Assembly: GCF_946151075.1 (NCBI RefSeq)
Contig: NZ_CAMGZB010000001.1
Coordinates: forward strand, 790,001-854,000
Direction: 5' to 3'
DNA: 64,000 nt
Source: Neobacillus sp. Marseille-Q6967
Lineage (GTDB): Bacteria; Bacillota; Bacilli; Bacillales; Cytobacillaceae
The first letter of the stretch is position 1. Each line of letters starts with the position of its first letter. The notes beneath the pieces were generated by a model. That model ran no database searches, was not told the origin of the DNA, and saw nothing but the letters and a program-made list of their open reading frames with translations. Both the position numbers and the translations under genes were made by a program. Positions 23,422-32,207 of this stretch are shown in pieces.

Positions 23422-23763
23422 ATAGAAAACTCCCTATATTTCTAACATTATGATTCGAATACTACTCATAACATAGCAATAATTTTTTCCTTGTAAAAAA
23501 GAATATACCTAAAATTTTATCATAGATACGTTTAATATGTTTATGGATATATTTACTTATTAGAAATGATGATAACCTTGGAAAAAAGTTTATCGAAAAA
23601 GCTTAAATTAAAAGCCTGGAATGTAAGTTTGGTAAAACGCGAAATCTCCCCCGCCTGCACTTGGTACAGCCTCCCCAACATAAGAAAATCTCCCCAATTT
23701 GTTAGCGTTGAGGAGATTATGCCCTAGAATTTATTAGGTTTTACGTATTTTCAAAAAGGAAAA
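23422..23763. other. Intergenic region between the R-M island and the mannitol operon
   Basis: A 342-base AT-rich stretch. It should contain the promoter of the methyltransferase gene (minus strand) and holds the mtlD terminator at 23681-23718; I see no further gene, tRNA or obvious repeat in it. The right boundary of the R-M island probably lies here. Confidence 0.5.
23681..23718 (-). terminator. Terminator of the mannitol operon
   Basis: Minus strand AATCTCCTCAA / TTGGGGAGATT pair around a ten-base loop and are followed by TTTCTT, 45 bases after the mtlD stop. Confidence 0.78.
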
Positions 23764-24903
23764 TTACCTCTTTAATGCTTCATAATGGCTTATAATTTCT
23801 TTGGAAAGTTCGCTTGATTCCTCCAGGTTGCACACTTCTTGAAGGACATATGGCACTCCATGTTCTTGGATCATTGTCTGCAGTTTTACTGCATCTTCAT
23901 CTTCCTTATAATCAAAAAGTAAGGCTGCCGCAATGGCCTTTGCAAGGTTGGTGTAGGAGAGACCTGCTTTTTGGGCTTGTAATGCCGGGCGCACGAGACG
24001 GTCTTCGGGGCCAAGCTTCCTTATTGGTGAACGGCCGACCCTTGTTACACCATCATTTAGATGGGCATTTTGGAAACGACTGATGATTTTATCAATATAT
24101 TTTTGGTGCTCCTCTGGGTCCAGATTGTATTGATTGATTAAGTAGGCTCCTGTCTCACCCAACGTTGCCTTCACCTGATTGTAGATATCCTCATCGGCAA
24201 GAGTCTGGTCGATGGTTTCCTTGTTGGCAAGATAACCGAAATACGCAATCACAGCATGCCCAGTGTTGACAGTAAACAGTTTTCTTTCAATAAATGGAGC
24301 CAGTTCCGGGACAATTTTCATTCCTTCAATATGTGGAATTTCTTCCGTTGTTTCCACGACCCACTCATGATAAGGCTCAACTAGGACATCAAGAGAACCT
24401 TGGTTGTTTTGAATCGGTACAATTCGGTCAACAGCTGAATTCAGGAACGAAACATTGGCCAAAACCTTTTCCTTTGCCGATTCATCGAGGTGTTGCATAA
24501 TATAGCCTTTTAGCAGATCAGTCGCCGAAATCTGATTTTCACAGGCAATGACATAAAGCCTTTCGTCATTCGCCTCTCTCGCCGCCAGGCCTTGGGCAAT
24601 TAACGGTGCTATCCTTGGGAGGATGTTTGGCCCAATAGCCGTTGTTAGGAAAGCTGCCGCCTTGATTGCCTCGATTACATCATTTTCTTGTTTCAGGTTA
24701 TTCAGCCCTGAAACATTCCGAATGGTTATCGTTTCCTGTTCATCCGTTGCAAGCTTGACATTGTACTGTTTTTCCTCATTTAATTGATTAATTATTTGAT
24801 CGGCAATGTCTACAAAGACCACTTGATATCCAGACTGGGAAAATAGTGCTCCAATAAATCCTCTGCCAATGTTCCCTGCTCCAAAGTGCACTGCTTTTTT
24901 CAT
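23764..24903 (-). CDS. mtlD: Mannitol-1-phosphate 5-dehydrogenase
   Basis: Oxidises mannitol-1-phosphate to fructose-6-phosphate with NAD, feeding glycolysis. The 379 residues open with MKKAVHFGAGNIGRGFIGAL, the Rossmann dinucleotide-binding signature; the polyol-dehydrogenase lysine/asparagine region is FTVNTGHAVIAYFGYL near residue 213. It is the last gene of mtlA-mtlR-mtlD and begins four bases after the mtlR stop, its AAAGGAATG ribosome binding site lying across that stop, so translation is coupled. Confidence 0.96.
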   Translation of the reverse strand: MKKAVHFGAGNIGRGFIGALFSQSGYQVVFVDIADQIINQLNEEKQYNVKLATDEQETITIRNVSGLNNLKQENDVIEAIKAAAFLTTAIGPNILPRIAPLIAQGLAAREANDERLYVIACENQISATDLLKGYIMQHLDESAKEKVLANVSFLNSAVDRIVPIQNNQGSLDVLVEPYHEWVVETTEEIPHIEGMKIVPELAPFIERKLFTVNTGHAVIAYFGYLANKETIDQTLADEDIYNQVKATLGETGAYLINQYNLDPEEHQKYIDKIISRFQNAHLNDGVTRVGRSPIRKLGPEDRLVRPALQAQKAGLSYTNLAKAIAAALLFDYKEDEDAVKLQTMIQEHGVPYVLQEVCNLEESSELSKEIISHYEALKR

Positions 24904-24907
24904 CGAA

Positions 24908-27016
24908 TCATTCCTTTATCGATTTATTTTTAAAATTAGATTGAAGGTACTCTACAAAAATAGATTCAAGCCTCTTGTATATCAATTCCTCATTTGCGGA
25001 AGAAAAAACCAAAATGGCCTCGTCTGACTCAATGATATTGGTGCTGATCAGGCTTAATATCTCCTGCTCTCTAAGGGTCAATTCCGATGGGGCCAGCATG
25101 AGCAGCAGGTTCTTCATCACGACTTCGTTTCCATCCATCCCCTTGACCAGACATGGGTCCGGCAGATGCGCAATCTGAAAGATCAGTTCACGGACATGTT
25201 TATCCCTGGCATGGAAAAGGGCAATATTCGTTTCGGGGATCCCCAGTCCACCCTTCTTTTCCCGCTCTCTTAGAGAATTCAGTACAGCTGCCGGGGTTGT
25301 TAGCAGATTTTCTTCCTCTGCTCTCAAAAGCATTTTTTCTAAAATCTGCTCCTGGCTTGCCCACTGATCCATCCGGTAGAACCGGAAATTTTGGATGATT
25401 GCCTCAATGCTCTGGTGAACTGCTTTAAGGTCCTTCAGCAAATCAGTCAGCCCGACGTTTTGTTCAGTGGCCGGCGGCGATAAATCTCCTTGTGCGATTT
25501 TCTGATATCGCTTGCCTTTTGTGAGTGTTTCAAGATTGTTTTGTAAAAAGGTTTTAATGGTCGTAATATTTTCTTCACTCAAAAGCGGATTCACCAGGAT
25601 ATACTCGACATTCATAAATGGCAGCCTTACAGTGGATAGAATCAGGTCATAGGCCTTCAAGTCTATATGCTCGGTGATATCCTTGATTGACTTGATGTCA
25701 ATGTAATCGATCTCTGTTATTTCTTTCTTAATTCTGCTCGCCAGCATCTTCGAGGTTCCAATGCCTGTTGGGCAGATGACCAGTGCTTTTATGGACAAAT
25801 TCTCTTCCTGCAGCACTAACGCAGATCCGAAATGAAGTGCCATAAAAGCTATTTCATCATCGGGGAAATGGTCAATATCTTTAAATTCCTTTTCAACACT
25901 ATTTTTAACCGCCATAAACAGGACGGGATACTTGCGTTTGATTTCCTCTTTCAAGGGATTGAAACTTTCCATTTTTTGCTTGATCCGAAACAGAGAAGGC
26001 TCCATATGGGCAAGCAGCCCCTGAAATAAGGAGAAATCATTTGTTAAATCCACATGAATTTGGAGTGAAACGGACTGGATTACGCTTTTAATCTTTTGGG
26101 CGAGCACGATACTGTCATAAGGAACAGCCTGCGCTCCCCGCAGCTTTGTCCCTTTAAGGATCAGCGCCAAATATAAGATGTCGCTTTCGGATAAGGCTGT
26201 ATCAAATTTAAGGTCCAGCTGCCTGCAGATTTTGAGCATCACATCAAATTCGGAAGCGATTTCCCTTTCCGGGAGGGTTGCGTCCTTTTCCATATAATAT
26301 TGGGATTCTGCCCTCTGCAGAGTAATAGTAGTATGTAGAACCATTTCCAGGTACCCGCTGTCTGCAGGACGGGCAGGTGCACTATGAAAGGCAGCATTGA
26401 CCAGTGAAATTACTTCTCGAAGATAATCCGGAATAAAATAGTGCAGAATCTTTTCTTCAGTAAGGGTCCCTTTTTCCAGCAGGAATAGCTTTTCGATTAA
26501 CTCCTCATAAAAATATTGGAGAAAAACGTGTGCCAGCGCTCTTCGTTTGTTTGCCTCACTGCCATACAACTCGACTCCGACCCCTCTTTTTCTGATAAGC
26601 TGAAGCTGAAAATGGCTTAGCCATTGTGCAAGCTCATCCAGGTAAGCGGCCAACGTTGCCGCACTGATGCCAAGATTGTTTGCCAGCACCTGAGTTTTAT
26701 AGAGATCTTCCTCAAGGATGGCCAGCAAAAGACGCAACTTTTTTTCCTGCGGCGGCTGGTCGATTGGCTCGCTGGAAGTCAAATGCTGGATCAGCCTGAA
26801 TATTTGCTCATTCTTCCCCTCAATGACAAGTCCTTGATTACTGTTACGCGTCAGCTCAAGATCAAATTGCTGGAGGATCTTTTCCACTGACTTTAAATCA
26901 CGTTGAACCGTTCTCGCACTCACATTTAAGGAAGACGCAATCGACAAAGCGGTATGTTTTCCTGAGGTTTTAATAATCAGTTCGATAATGGCTTTTTCCC
27001 TCGAGGTAATATACAT
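24908..27016 (-). CDS. mtlR: Mannitol operon activator MtlR (PRD-containing)
   Basis: Transcription activator of the mannitol operon whose activity is set by PTS phosphorylation. The 702 residues include an N-terminal DNA-binding HTH (ALSIASSLNVSARTVQRDL, about residues 22-40), a second HTH, two PTS regulation domains, an EIIB-Gat-like domain with cysteine in VICPTGIGTSKMLASR near residue 418, and a C-terminal EIIA-Mtl-like domain with histidine in IALFHARDKHV near residue 600. In family members phosphorylation of PRD2 by HPr activates while EIIA/EIIB phosphorylation inhibits. It lies between mtlA and mtlD, as in Geobacillus rather than B. subtilis. ATG after GAGAGGATTCC. Confidence 0.93.
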   Translation of the reverse strand: MYITSREKAIIELIIKTSGKHTALSIASSLNVSARTVQRDLKSVEKILQQFDLELTRNSNQGLVIEGKNEQIFRLIQHLTSSEPIDQPPQEKKLRLLLAILEEDLYKTQVLANNLGISAATLAAYLDELAQWLSHFQLQLIRKRGVGVELYGSEANKRRALAHVFLQYFYEELIEKLFLLEKGTLTEEKILHYFIPDYLREVISLVNAAFHSAPARPADSGYLEMVLHTTITLQRAESQYYMEKDATLPEREIASEFDVMLKICRQLDLKFDTALSESDILYLALILKGTKLRGAQAVPYDSIVLAQKIKSVIQSVSLQIHVDLTNDFSLFQGLLAHMEPSLFRIKQKMESFNPLKEEIKRKYPVLFMAVKNSVEKEFKDIDHFPDDEIAFMALHFGSALVLQEENLSIKALVICPTGIGTSKMLASRIKKEITEIDYIDIKSIKDITEHIDLKAYDLILSTVRLPFMNVEYILVNPLLSEENITTIKTFLQNNLETLTKGKRYQKIAQGDLSPPATEQNVGLTDLLKDLKAVHQSIEAIIQNFRFYRMDQWASQEQILEKMLLRAEEENLLTTPAAVLNSLREREKKGGLGIPETNIALFHARDKHVRELIFQIAHLPDPCLVKGMDGNEVVMKNLLLMLAPSELTLREQEILSLISTNIIESDEAILVFSSANEELIYKRLESIFVEYLQSNFKNKSIKE

Positions 27017-27056
27017 GGAATCCTCTCATTTCTAAGTGAAATGACTAGAAAATAAT

Positions 27057-27091
27057 GAATAGAAAAGCGCAAATCCTGCGCTTTTCTATTC
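27057..27091 (-). terminator. Hairpin between mtlA and mtlR
   Basis: GAATAGAAAAGCGCA / TGCGCTTTTCTATTC, 15-base arms around a five-base loop, followed by ATTATTTTC rather than a clean T run. It may act as a leaky terminator or a 3' stabiliser that lowers mtlR and mtlD relative to mtlA. Confidence 0.65.
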
Positions 27092-27107
27092 ATGAAGTGA
27101 CATTAAA

Positions 27108-29027
27108 TTATTTTTTGCCGATGATATCAATAATTTCCTGAGCGGTTTTAGCCCCAGCCAATTTTTCGATATTCTCCATATCCGAGCATGTTACAGCGAT
27201 TCCGGACAGAATTTCAAGATGAGTGCCGTCTTTTCCGGCAATACCGAAGATCAGACGAGCTTTCTGGCCGTCAAAATCAACGCCATTCGGTACCTGAAGG
27301 ACGGTAAATCCTGATTTAAGGACATCCTTCTTGGCTTCTTCCGTTCCATGCGGGATGGCCACATCATTCCCCATATAAGTGGAAGTCATATTATCCCGTT
27401 CAATCATGGCTTCAATATAGTTTTCTTTTACATAACCTGCATTGACCAGGGCTCTTCCTGCAAAGCGGATGGCTTCTTCCTTATTGGCAAACTCCTGGTT
27501 CAAAAAGACATTTTCCGGACGGAGCAGATCGTCTTCATGAGCTGTTTCCTCATCCTGGTTCTGGTTTACAGTTCCATTCTCTTCTGCATCATCTACAATT
27601 TCGTGAAGTTGCGAATTTGCCGGGAATTTCAGTTCACTGATCAGCTTATCGTACTCTGGGCTGGACAGGAAGTTATCAACAGAAATGTGATACGCATTTG
27701 GCACTTTATTGCGCGCTCTCGGAGTTAGTTCCTCCTGCGTGATGACAATTTGTGCGTCGGCCGGCAGGTTGCTAATCGCTGTATTGGTTACAGAAATATC
27801 CATGCCAGCTTCTTTTACCTTTTTACGAAGAAGGGATGCACCCATGGCGCTTGACCCCATTCCAGCGTCACAAGCAAAGATGATTTTCGTTATGTTGTCG
27901 GGCATTGCTCCTTGATCAGCAGTAATTGAACCTGCTACAGAGCTTTTCTTACCTTTCATTTCCTCCATTTTTCGAGTTGCGGCTTCAATATCTTCTTCGC
28001 CCTGCTTTCCTGTTTTTAAAATGAAGGACGAGGCAATGAAGGAGACAGCTGCAGCAACCAGTACAGCGGCATAGTTAGCAATGTAAGCACCTGCATGGTG
28101 AGGCGTTACGGCAGTAATCGCAATGATACTTCCCGGTGAGGATGGAGCGAATAATCCTCCGCCTAAAAGAACCAATGTAAACACACCGCTCATCCCGCCA
28201 AGAATAACGGCAAAGAATAGCATTGGACGCATTAGGATGTAAGGGAAATAAATTTCGTGAATACCTCCAAAGAAGTGAATAATCCCTGCACCTGGAGCAG
28301 ACTTCTTCGCAGTTCCTTTACCAAAGAACATATACGCAAGCAGGACACCGATACCAGGTCCAGGGTTCGCTTCAAGAAGGAACAAAATGGACTTACCTGT
28401 ATCTTTTACCTGTTCGATTCCAATTGGTGAAAGAACTCCGTGGTTAATGGCATTATTAAGGAACAACACTTTTGCCGGTTCGATTAGAATGCTTGTCAAT
28501 GGCAGCAAGCCAGCTCCAACTAGCCAGTCAACACCTGCTACTAGCCAGTTTGTAAACACGGTAACGGCAGGGCCTACCCCTAAGAATGCAAGAATCGCGA
28601 TGATTGCACCAAGAATCCCTGCAGAGAAGTTGTTTACAAGCATTTCAAATCCTGCACGTACTTTTCCTTCGATCATCTTGTCGAATTTCTTGATCACCCA
28701 TCCGCCAAGCGGACCAATCAACATGGCACCAAGGAACATCGGGATATCCGCACCCGCGATGACCCCCATCGTTGCTATCGCACCAACAACGGCACCGCGC
28801 TGCTCGTGCACCAGCTTACCACCTGTATATCCGATTAGGATAGGTAGTAAGTAGGTCACCATTGGGCCGACCATTTTGGCAAGGCTTTCATTTGGAATGA
28901 AACCAGTAGGTATAAATAAAGCCGTAATCAAACCCCAAGCAATAAAAGCGGAAATGTTCGGCATGACCATAGAGCTAAGGAAGTTACCAAACTTCTGGAC
29001 AGCTACTTTTATATTAGATTGAGCCAT
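27108..29027 (-). CDS. mtlA: Mannitol PTS permease EIICBA
   Basis: Imports mannitol as mannitol-1-phosphate. The 639 residues carry EIIC (about 1-345, eight or more spans), EIIB (about 378-470; phospho-cysteine in IIFACDAGMGSSAMGAS), an acidic linker (NGTVNQNQDEETAHEDD) and EIIA (about 495-639; active histidine in VAIPHGTEEAK). Many bacilli encode EIIA separately as mtlF; here it is fused as in Escherichia coli, and no mtlF is present in the operon. The ATG follows AAAGGAGAGAGAGTAT. The upstream region has an inverted repeat likely bound by MtlR. Confidence 0.95.
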   Translation of the reverse strand: MAQSNIKVAVQKFGNFLSSMVMPNISAFIAWGLITALFIPTGFIPNESLAKMVGPMVTYLLPILIGYTGGKLVHEQRGAVVGAIATMGVIAGADIPMFLGAMLIGPLGGWVIKKFDKMIEGKVRAGFEMLVNNFSAGILGAIIAILAFLGVGPAVTVFTNWLVAGVDWLVGAGLLPLTSILIEPAKVLFLNNAINHGVLSPIGIEQVKDTGKSILFLLEANPGPGIGVLLAYMFFGKGTAKKSAPGAGIIHFFGGIHEIYFPYILMRPMLFFAVILGGMSGVFTLVLLGGGLFAPSSPGSIIAITAVTPHHAGAYIANYAAVLVAAAVSFIASSFILKTGKQGEEDIEAATRKMEEMKGKKSSVAGSITADQGAMPDNITKIIFACDAGMGSSAMGASLLRKKVKEAGMDISVTNTAISNLPADAQIVITQEELTPRARNKVPNAYHISVDNFLSSPEYDKLISELKFPANSQLHEIVDDAEENGTVNQNQDEETAHEDDLLRPENVFLNQEFANKEEAIRFAGRALVNAGYVKENYIEAMIERDNMTSTYMGNDVAIPHGTEEAKKDVLKSGFTVLQVPNGVDFDGQKARLIFGIAGKDGTHLEILSGIAVTCSDMENIEKLAGAKTAQEIIDIIGKK

Positions 29028-29107
29028 ATACTCTCTCTCCTTTAAAAATTAGTTCCCTAACATCGTATCTTACAAAAAGAACGGTATCAATTAAGTTAAA
29101 AACTAAC

Positions 29108-29130
29108 TTTGTCGCATATATAGAGACAAA
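29108..29130 (-). promoter_or_regulatory. Candidate MtlR operator upstream of mtlA
   Basis: TTTGTC and GACAAA separated by eleven bases, about 80 bases before the mtlA start. This resembles the incomplete TTGNCA-type inverted repeat reported for Bacillus MtlR sites. The assignment is by position and similarity only. Confidence 0.5.
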
Positions 29131-29235
29131 AGTAGTTTTTCTCAATGTTTGGATACCTATACTTTTGCACTAGGAGGAAGTTGTGCGGCTCGGACCTACT
29201 GGCATAAAAACAACAATGAATATCTATACTCATAT

Positions 29236-29292
29236 GACCGCAACATAGAAGAAAAGGCCTCCCAGCAGTTCCTGTAAACTGATGAAAGGCCT
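29236..29292 (-). repeat. Hairpin repeat, copy 1 (terminator-like)
   Basis: On the minus strand AAGGCCTTTCATCAGTTT...AACTGCTGGGAGGCCTTTTC forms a two-part stem followed by a T-rich tail. About 50 of 59 positions match copy 2 at 38815-38873, including unpaired flanking bases (GACCGC...ATAGAAGAAAAGG). It lies downstream of the abg operon. Confidence 0.75.
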
Positions 29293-29298
29293 TAATGA

Positions 29299-29325
29299 GG
29301 AAGCCTGAAAAAACAGGCTTTCTTT
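29299..29325 (-). terminator. Terminator of the abg operon
   Basis: GAAGCCTG / CAGGCTTTC around an AAAAAA-rich loop; a further weak hairpin (TATAGAA/TTCTATA, 29331-29363) lies between it and the abgB stop. Together with the repeat at 29236 there are three hairpins in series. Confidence 0.6.
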
Positions 29326-29392
29326 AATTTATATAGAAAAATGGAGTAAGCCCCTTCTATATGTTAAGTGGGCAAAGTATGGTCATACAAAT

Positions 29393-30853
29393 TTATTTTT
29401 TTAAGGGAGAAGGCTTAACCTCTCTAGGAATCGGCGATTCATACGCTCCTTCTCTTTCTTCTTCTAGTTCTTGTTTTGCTTTTTCAATAATAGTTGGATT
29501 TATGAATAATTCGACAGCCGCGTCAGCTAATACTTTTGCTGCCTGAAGCATTCCTTTATGGGCTAATGCTGTTTTTCCTTGAGAAACGAGCTGCCAAGAA
29601 TGAAGCGGCGTTCCAGCGACAAAGCAGGCACCCCAAAATTGTGCTGTTGGGACAACCCAGCTCACATCCCCAACATCGGTGGAGCCCATTAAAGTAAGAT
29701 TTAATGTCTGATGTTTAAACACCTCTTCGAAGAAAGGCTTATCCCCTAACTTTTCTCTGATTTGATTGACTTTCTCACCGGAAACTTTACTAATTTCCGT
29801 AAAAGCGGCAAGTTTATCATTCTCTTTAATTTGCTGACTCATGGCTTTTGCAAATATCATTTCCTCTTCAGTGTATTCCGGCAGCCCAAAATCCTCCATT
29901 TTTTCTTCCAAAACGTGAGCTAGAGTTTGATTCGGGATATAATTTGAACATGCTTTATCCAGTTTAAATGACACTTCCGTCCCCGTCATTAATGCAGCAC
30001 CTTTTGCAATATTCATAACACGTTCATAGATTTCCTTTACCTGATTCAGCTGCGGGGCTCGAATTAAATAAAGGACTTCTGCATCACTTTGAACAACATT
30101 TGGTGAAAAACCACCAGTATTTGTCACAGCATAGTGAATTCTGGCATCACTGATGATATGCTCACGAAGATAGTTTACACCGATATTCATCAATTCAACT
30201 GCGTCCAATGCACTGCGTCCTAAATGTGGAGAATTAGCTGCATGGGAAGCTGTGCCTTTAAATTGAAAATATACTTGGTAATTGGCCAAAGTGGAAAGAG
30301 AAAACACACCTGAGTAGGAACCAGGATGCCATGTAAGAGCACTATCAACATCATCAAACAACCCTTCACGTACCATAAAGGTTTTTCCAGAGCCGCCCTC
30401 TTCCCCTGGACATCCATAATACCGGATCGTCCCCGATATGCCATACTCTTTTATCATTTTTTTAACAGCTAGTACGGCAGCAAGCGGTGCTGTTCCAAGG
30501 AGATTATGACCGCATCCATGACCATTGCCACCTTCTTCAATCGGCTGATAGTTTGTAATTCCATCTTTTTGGCTCATTCCTGAAAGGGCATCATATTCAC
30601 CCAAAAGAGCAATGACCGGCTTTCCGCTTCCGTAGCTCGCAATAAAAGCCGTTTCAATCCCGCCAACACCACGTTCAACTAAAAACCCTTCTTTCTCCAA
30701 ATAATCAGCTAAGGCTTTAGCGGACTGGTATTCTTCAAATCTTGTTTCTGCATATTCCCAAATGGTATCACTCAAATCGATAAGTGAGTTTCTCTTTTCT
30801 TCGATAAATTCATCTATCTTTCTTGATACACTCAACTTTGTAGATGTCCTCAA
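29393..30853 (-). CDS. abgB: p-Aminobenzoyl-glutamate hydrolase subunit B (M20 family)
   Basis: M20-family zinc amidohydrolase that, with AbgA, splits p-aminobenzoyl-glutamate, a folate breakdown product, to p-aminobenzoate and glutamate. The 486 residues show the metal-binding motif GNGHGCGHNLLGT near residue 110, ALTWHPGSYS, and the dimerisation domain around SHAANSPHLGRSALDAVEL. The C terminus keeps GSTDVGDVSW. Start is TTG at 30853 after AGAAGGG; a second TTG six codons on is also possible. Last gene of abgT-abgA-abgB. Confidence 0.9.
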   Translation of the reverse strand: MRTSTKLSVSRKIDEFIEEKRNSLIDLSDTIWEYAETRFEEYQSAKALADYLEKEGFLVERGVGGIETAFIASYGSGKPVIALLGEYDALSGMSQKDGITNYQPIEEGGNGHGCGHNLLGTAPLAAVLAVKKMIKEYGISGTIRYYGCPGEEGGSGKTFMVREGLFDDVDSALTWHPGSYSGVFSLSTLANYQVYFQFKGTASHAANSPHLGRSALDAVELMNIGVNYLREHIISDARIHYAVTNTGGFSPNVVQSDAEVLYLIRAPQLNQVKEIYERVMNIAKGAALMTGTEVSFKLDKACSNYIPNQTLAHVLEEKMEDFGLPEYTEEEMIFAKAMSQQIKENDKLAAFTEISKVSGEKVNQIREKLGDKPFFEEVFKHQTLNLTLMGSTDVGDVSWVVPTAQFWGACFVAGTPLHSWQLVSQGKTALAHKGMLQAAKVLADAAVELFINPTIIEKAKQELEEEREGAYESPIPREVKPSPLKK

Positions 30854-30882
30854 TGATTACCCTTCTTTCGTGTTTTTGCATT

Positions 30883-32187
30883 TTAAAGACTACTAATTTT
30901 AATAACAGCATTGGCCAGTGTTTTTACGGCAATTTTTAACACCTTTTCATCAATGTCAAATTTTTCATTATGATGTCCTGCCGCAAGAGTGGTTCCGAAT
31001 ATCGAATAAGCTGCTAATCCTCCTTGCTTTTTCACTCTTTCCATCATATACGTCGCGTCTTCTGATCCGGATGAACCATTTGTGCTGCGGGTGACCTTTT
31101 CAATTTCAGGAATCTCGGAAGTAATATCTTCAAGCAAAAACAACAGCTCTTCACTCGATTTGCTAGTTTTTGCTTCCCCGACAATCTCCATCTTTACTTC
31201 CACATCGTACATTGCAGCAGCACCACGTAAAACCTTTTTCGCTTGGGATAGCATATATTCATTAATCTCTGTTGATTCCCCGCGAGTTTCCATTTTCATA
31301 TGAGCAGTTCCCGGAATCACATTTCGTCCGCTCCCTGCCTGTAGTACTCCTACATTGATACGAGAATCTCCCGAGCTATGCCTTGGAATACTGTGAAGCC
31401 CCAAAGCAGCAGAGGCGGCTGCAAGCAAAGCATTTTTCCCTTCTTCAGGCTTCGCCCCTGCATGAGATGCCTTCCCAATGAAAGTGGCATCCAGCTTCGT
31501 TGTCGCTAGAAAGCCATTTTCGCCACAAACGAATTCTCCAAGGGGAACACCTGTACCGACATGTGAGGCTATAAAAACATCTATATCATCGACAACACCT
31601 GCTTCGACCATGGATTTGGCCCCGCGCACCCCTTCTTCTGAGGGCTGGAAAATGATTTTTATTTTCCCAGTTAACTGATCCTTGATTGTACTTAATAGCT
31701 TTGCCAAACCAAGGCCAATGGACGTATGGGCATCATGTCCGCATGCATGCATCATATTCTTATTAACAGAAACGAAATTTTTAAGCACTGGAAGATGGTC
31801 TGGCTCATATGACTCTTGAAGATCAAGTGCATCCATATCAAATCGGAATCCGATGGTTTTTCCGGGCTTTTTTGTATCGATAATTCCGACTACACCTGTA
31901 AAGCCGCCGGAAAAATATTGCACCCATTTCGGATTAGCCCCTTGTTCGATAGCTCTTTGTTCCTGTTGTTTTAAAAATTCCTGTGGAGGAACACCCATTC
32001 TTGAGTGCTCGTCCACAACTTCTCTGCCAAGCTTAATCTCATAGCCCCATTCCGATAATCTTTGTGCAACAAATGACGCGGTACGAAATTCGACCCAGCC
32101 TGATTCTGCATATTGATGAAAATCCCGTCTCCATTCAATCATTTGCGGATAAAGCTCTTCCGCAAGTTGGAATACCTTTTCCCTCAT
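30883..32187 (-). CDS. abgA: p-Aminobenzoyl-glutamate hydrolase subunit A (M20 family)
   Basis: Partner subunit of AbgB. The 434 residues carry the M20 zinc motifs RFDMDALDLQE and MHACGHDAHTSIGLGLA (about residues 120-150), the catalytic glutamate in QPSEEGVRGAKSM, and the dimerisation-domain motif SHAGAKPEEGKNAL. The TTG at 32202 would put the ribosome binding site inside the gene; the ATG at 32187, eight bases after GGAGG, is preferred and gives the family length. It begins 21 bases after abgT and ends 30 bases before abgB. Confidence 0.92.
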   Translation of the reverse strand: MREKVFQLAEELYPQMIEWRRDFHQYAESGWVEFRTASFVAQRLSEWGYEIKLGREVVDEHSRMGVPPQEFLKQQEQRAIEQGANPKWVQYFSGGFTGVVGIIDTKKPGKTIGFRFDMDALDLQESYEPDHLPVLKNFVSVNKNMMHACGHDAHTSIGLGLAKLLSTIKDQLTGKIKIIFQPSEEGVRGAKSMVEAGVVDDIDVFIASHVGTGVPLGEFVCGENGFLATTKLDATFIGKASHAGAKPEEGKNALLAAASAALGLHSIPRHSSGDSRINVGVLQAGSGRNVIPGTAHMKMETRGESTEINEYMLSQAKKVLRGAAAMYDVEVKMEIVGEAKTSKSSEELLFLLEDITSEIPEIEKVTRSTNGSSGSEDATYMMERVKKQGGLAAYSIFGTTLAAGHHNEKFDIDEKVLKIAVKTLANAVIKISSL

Positions 32188-32207
32188 TACACGTTCCTCC
32201 AATCAGC

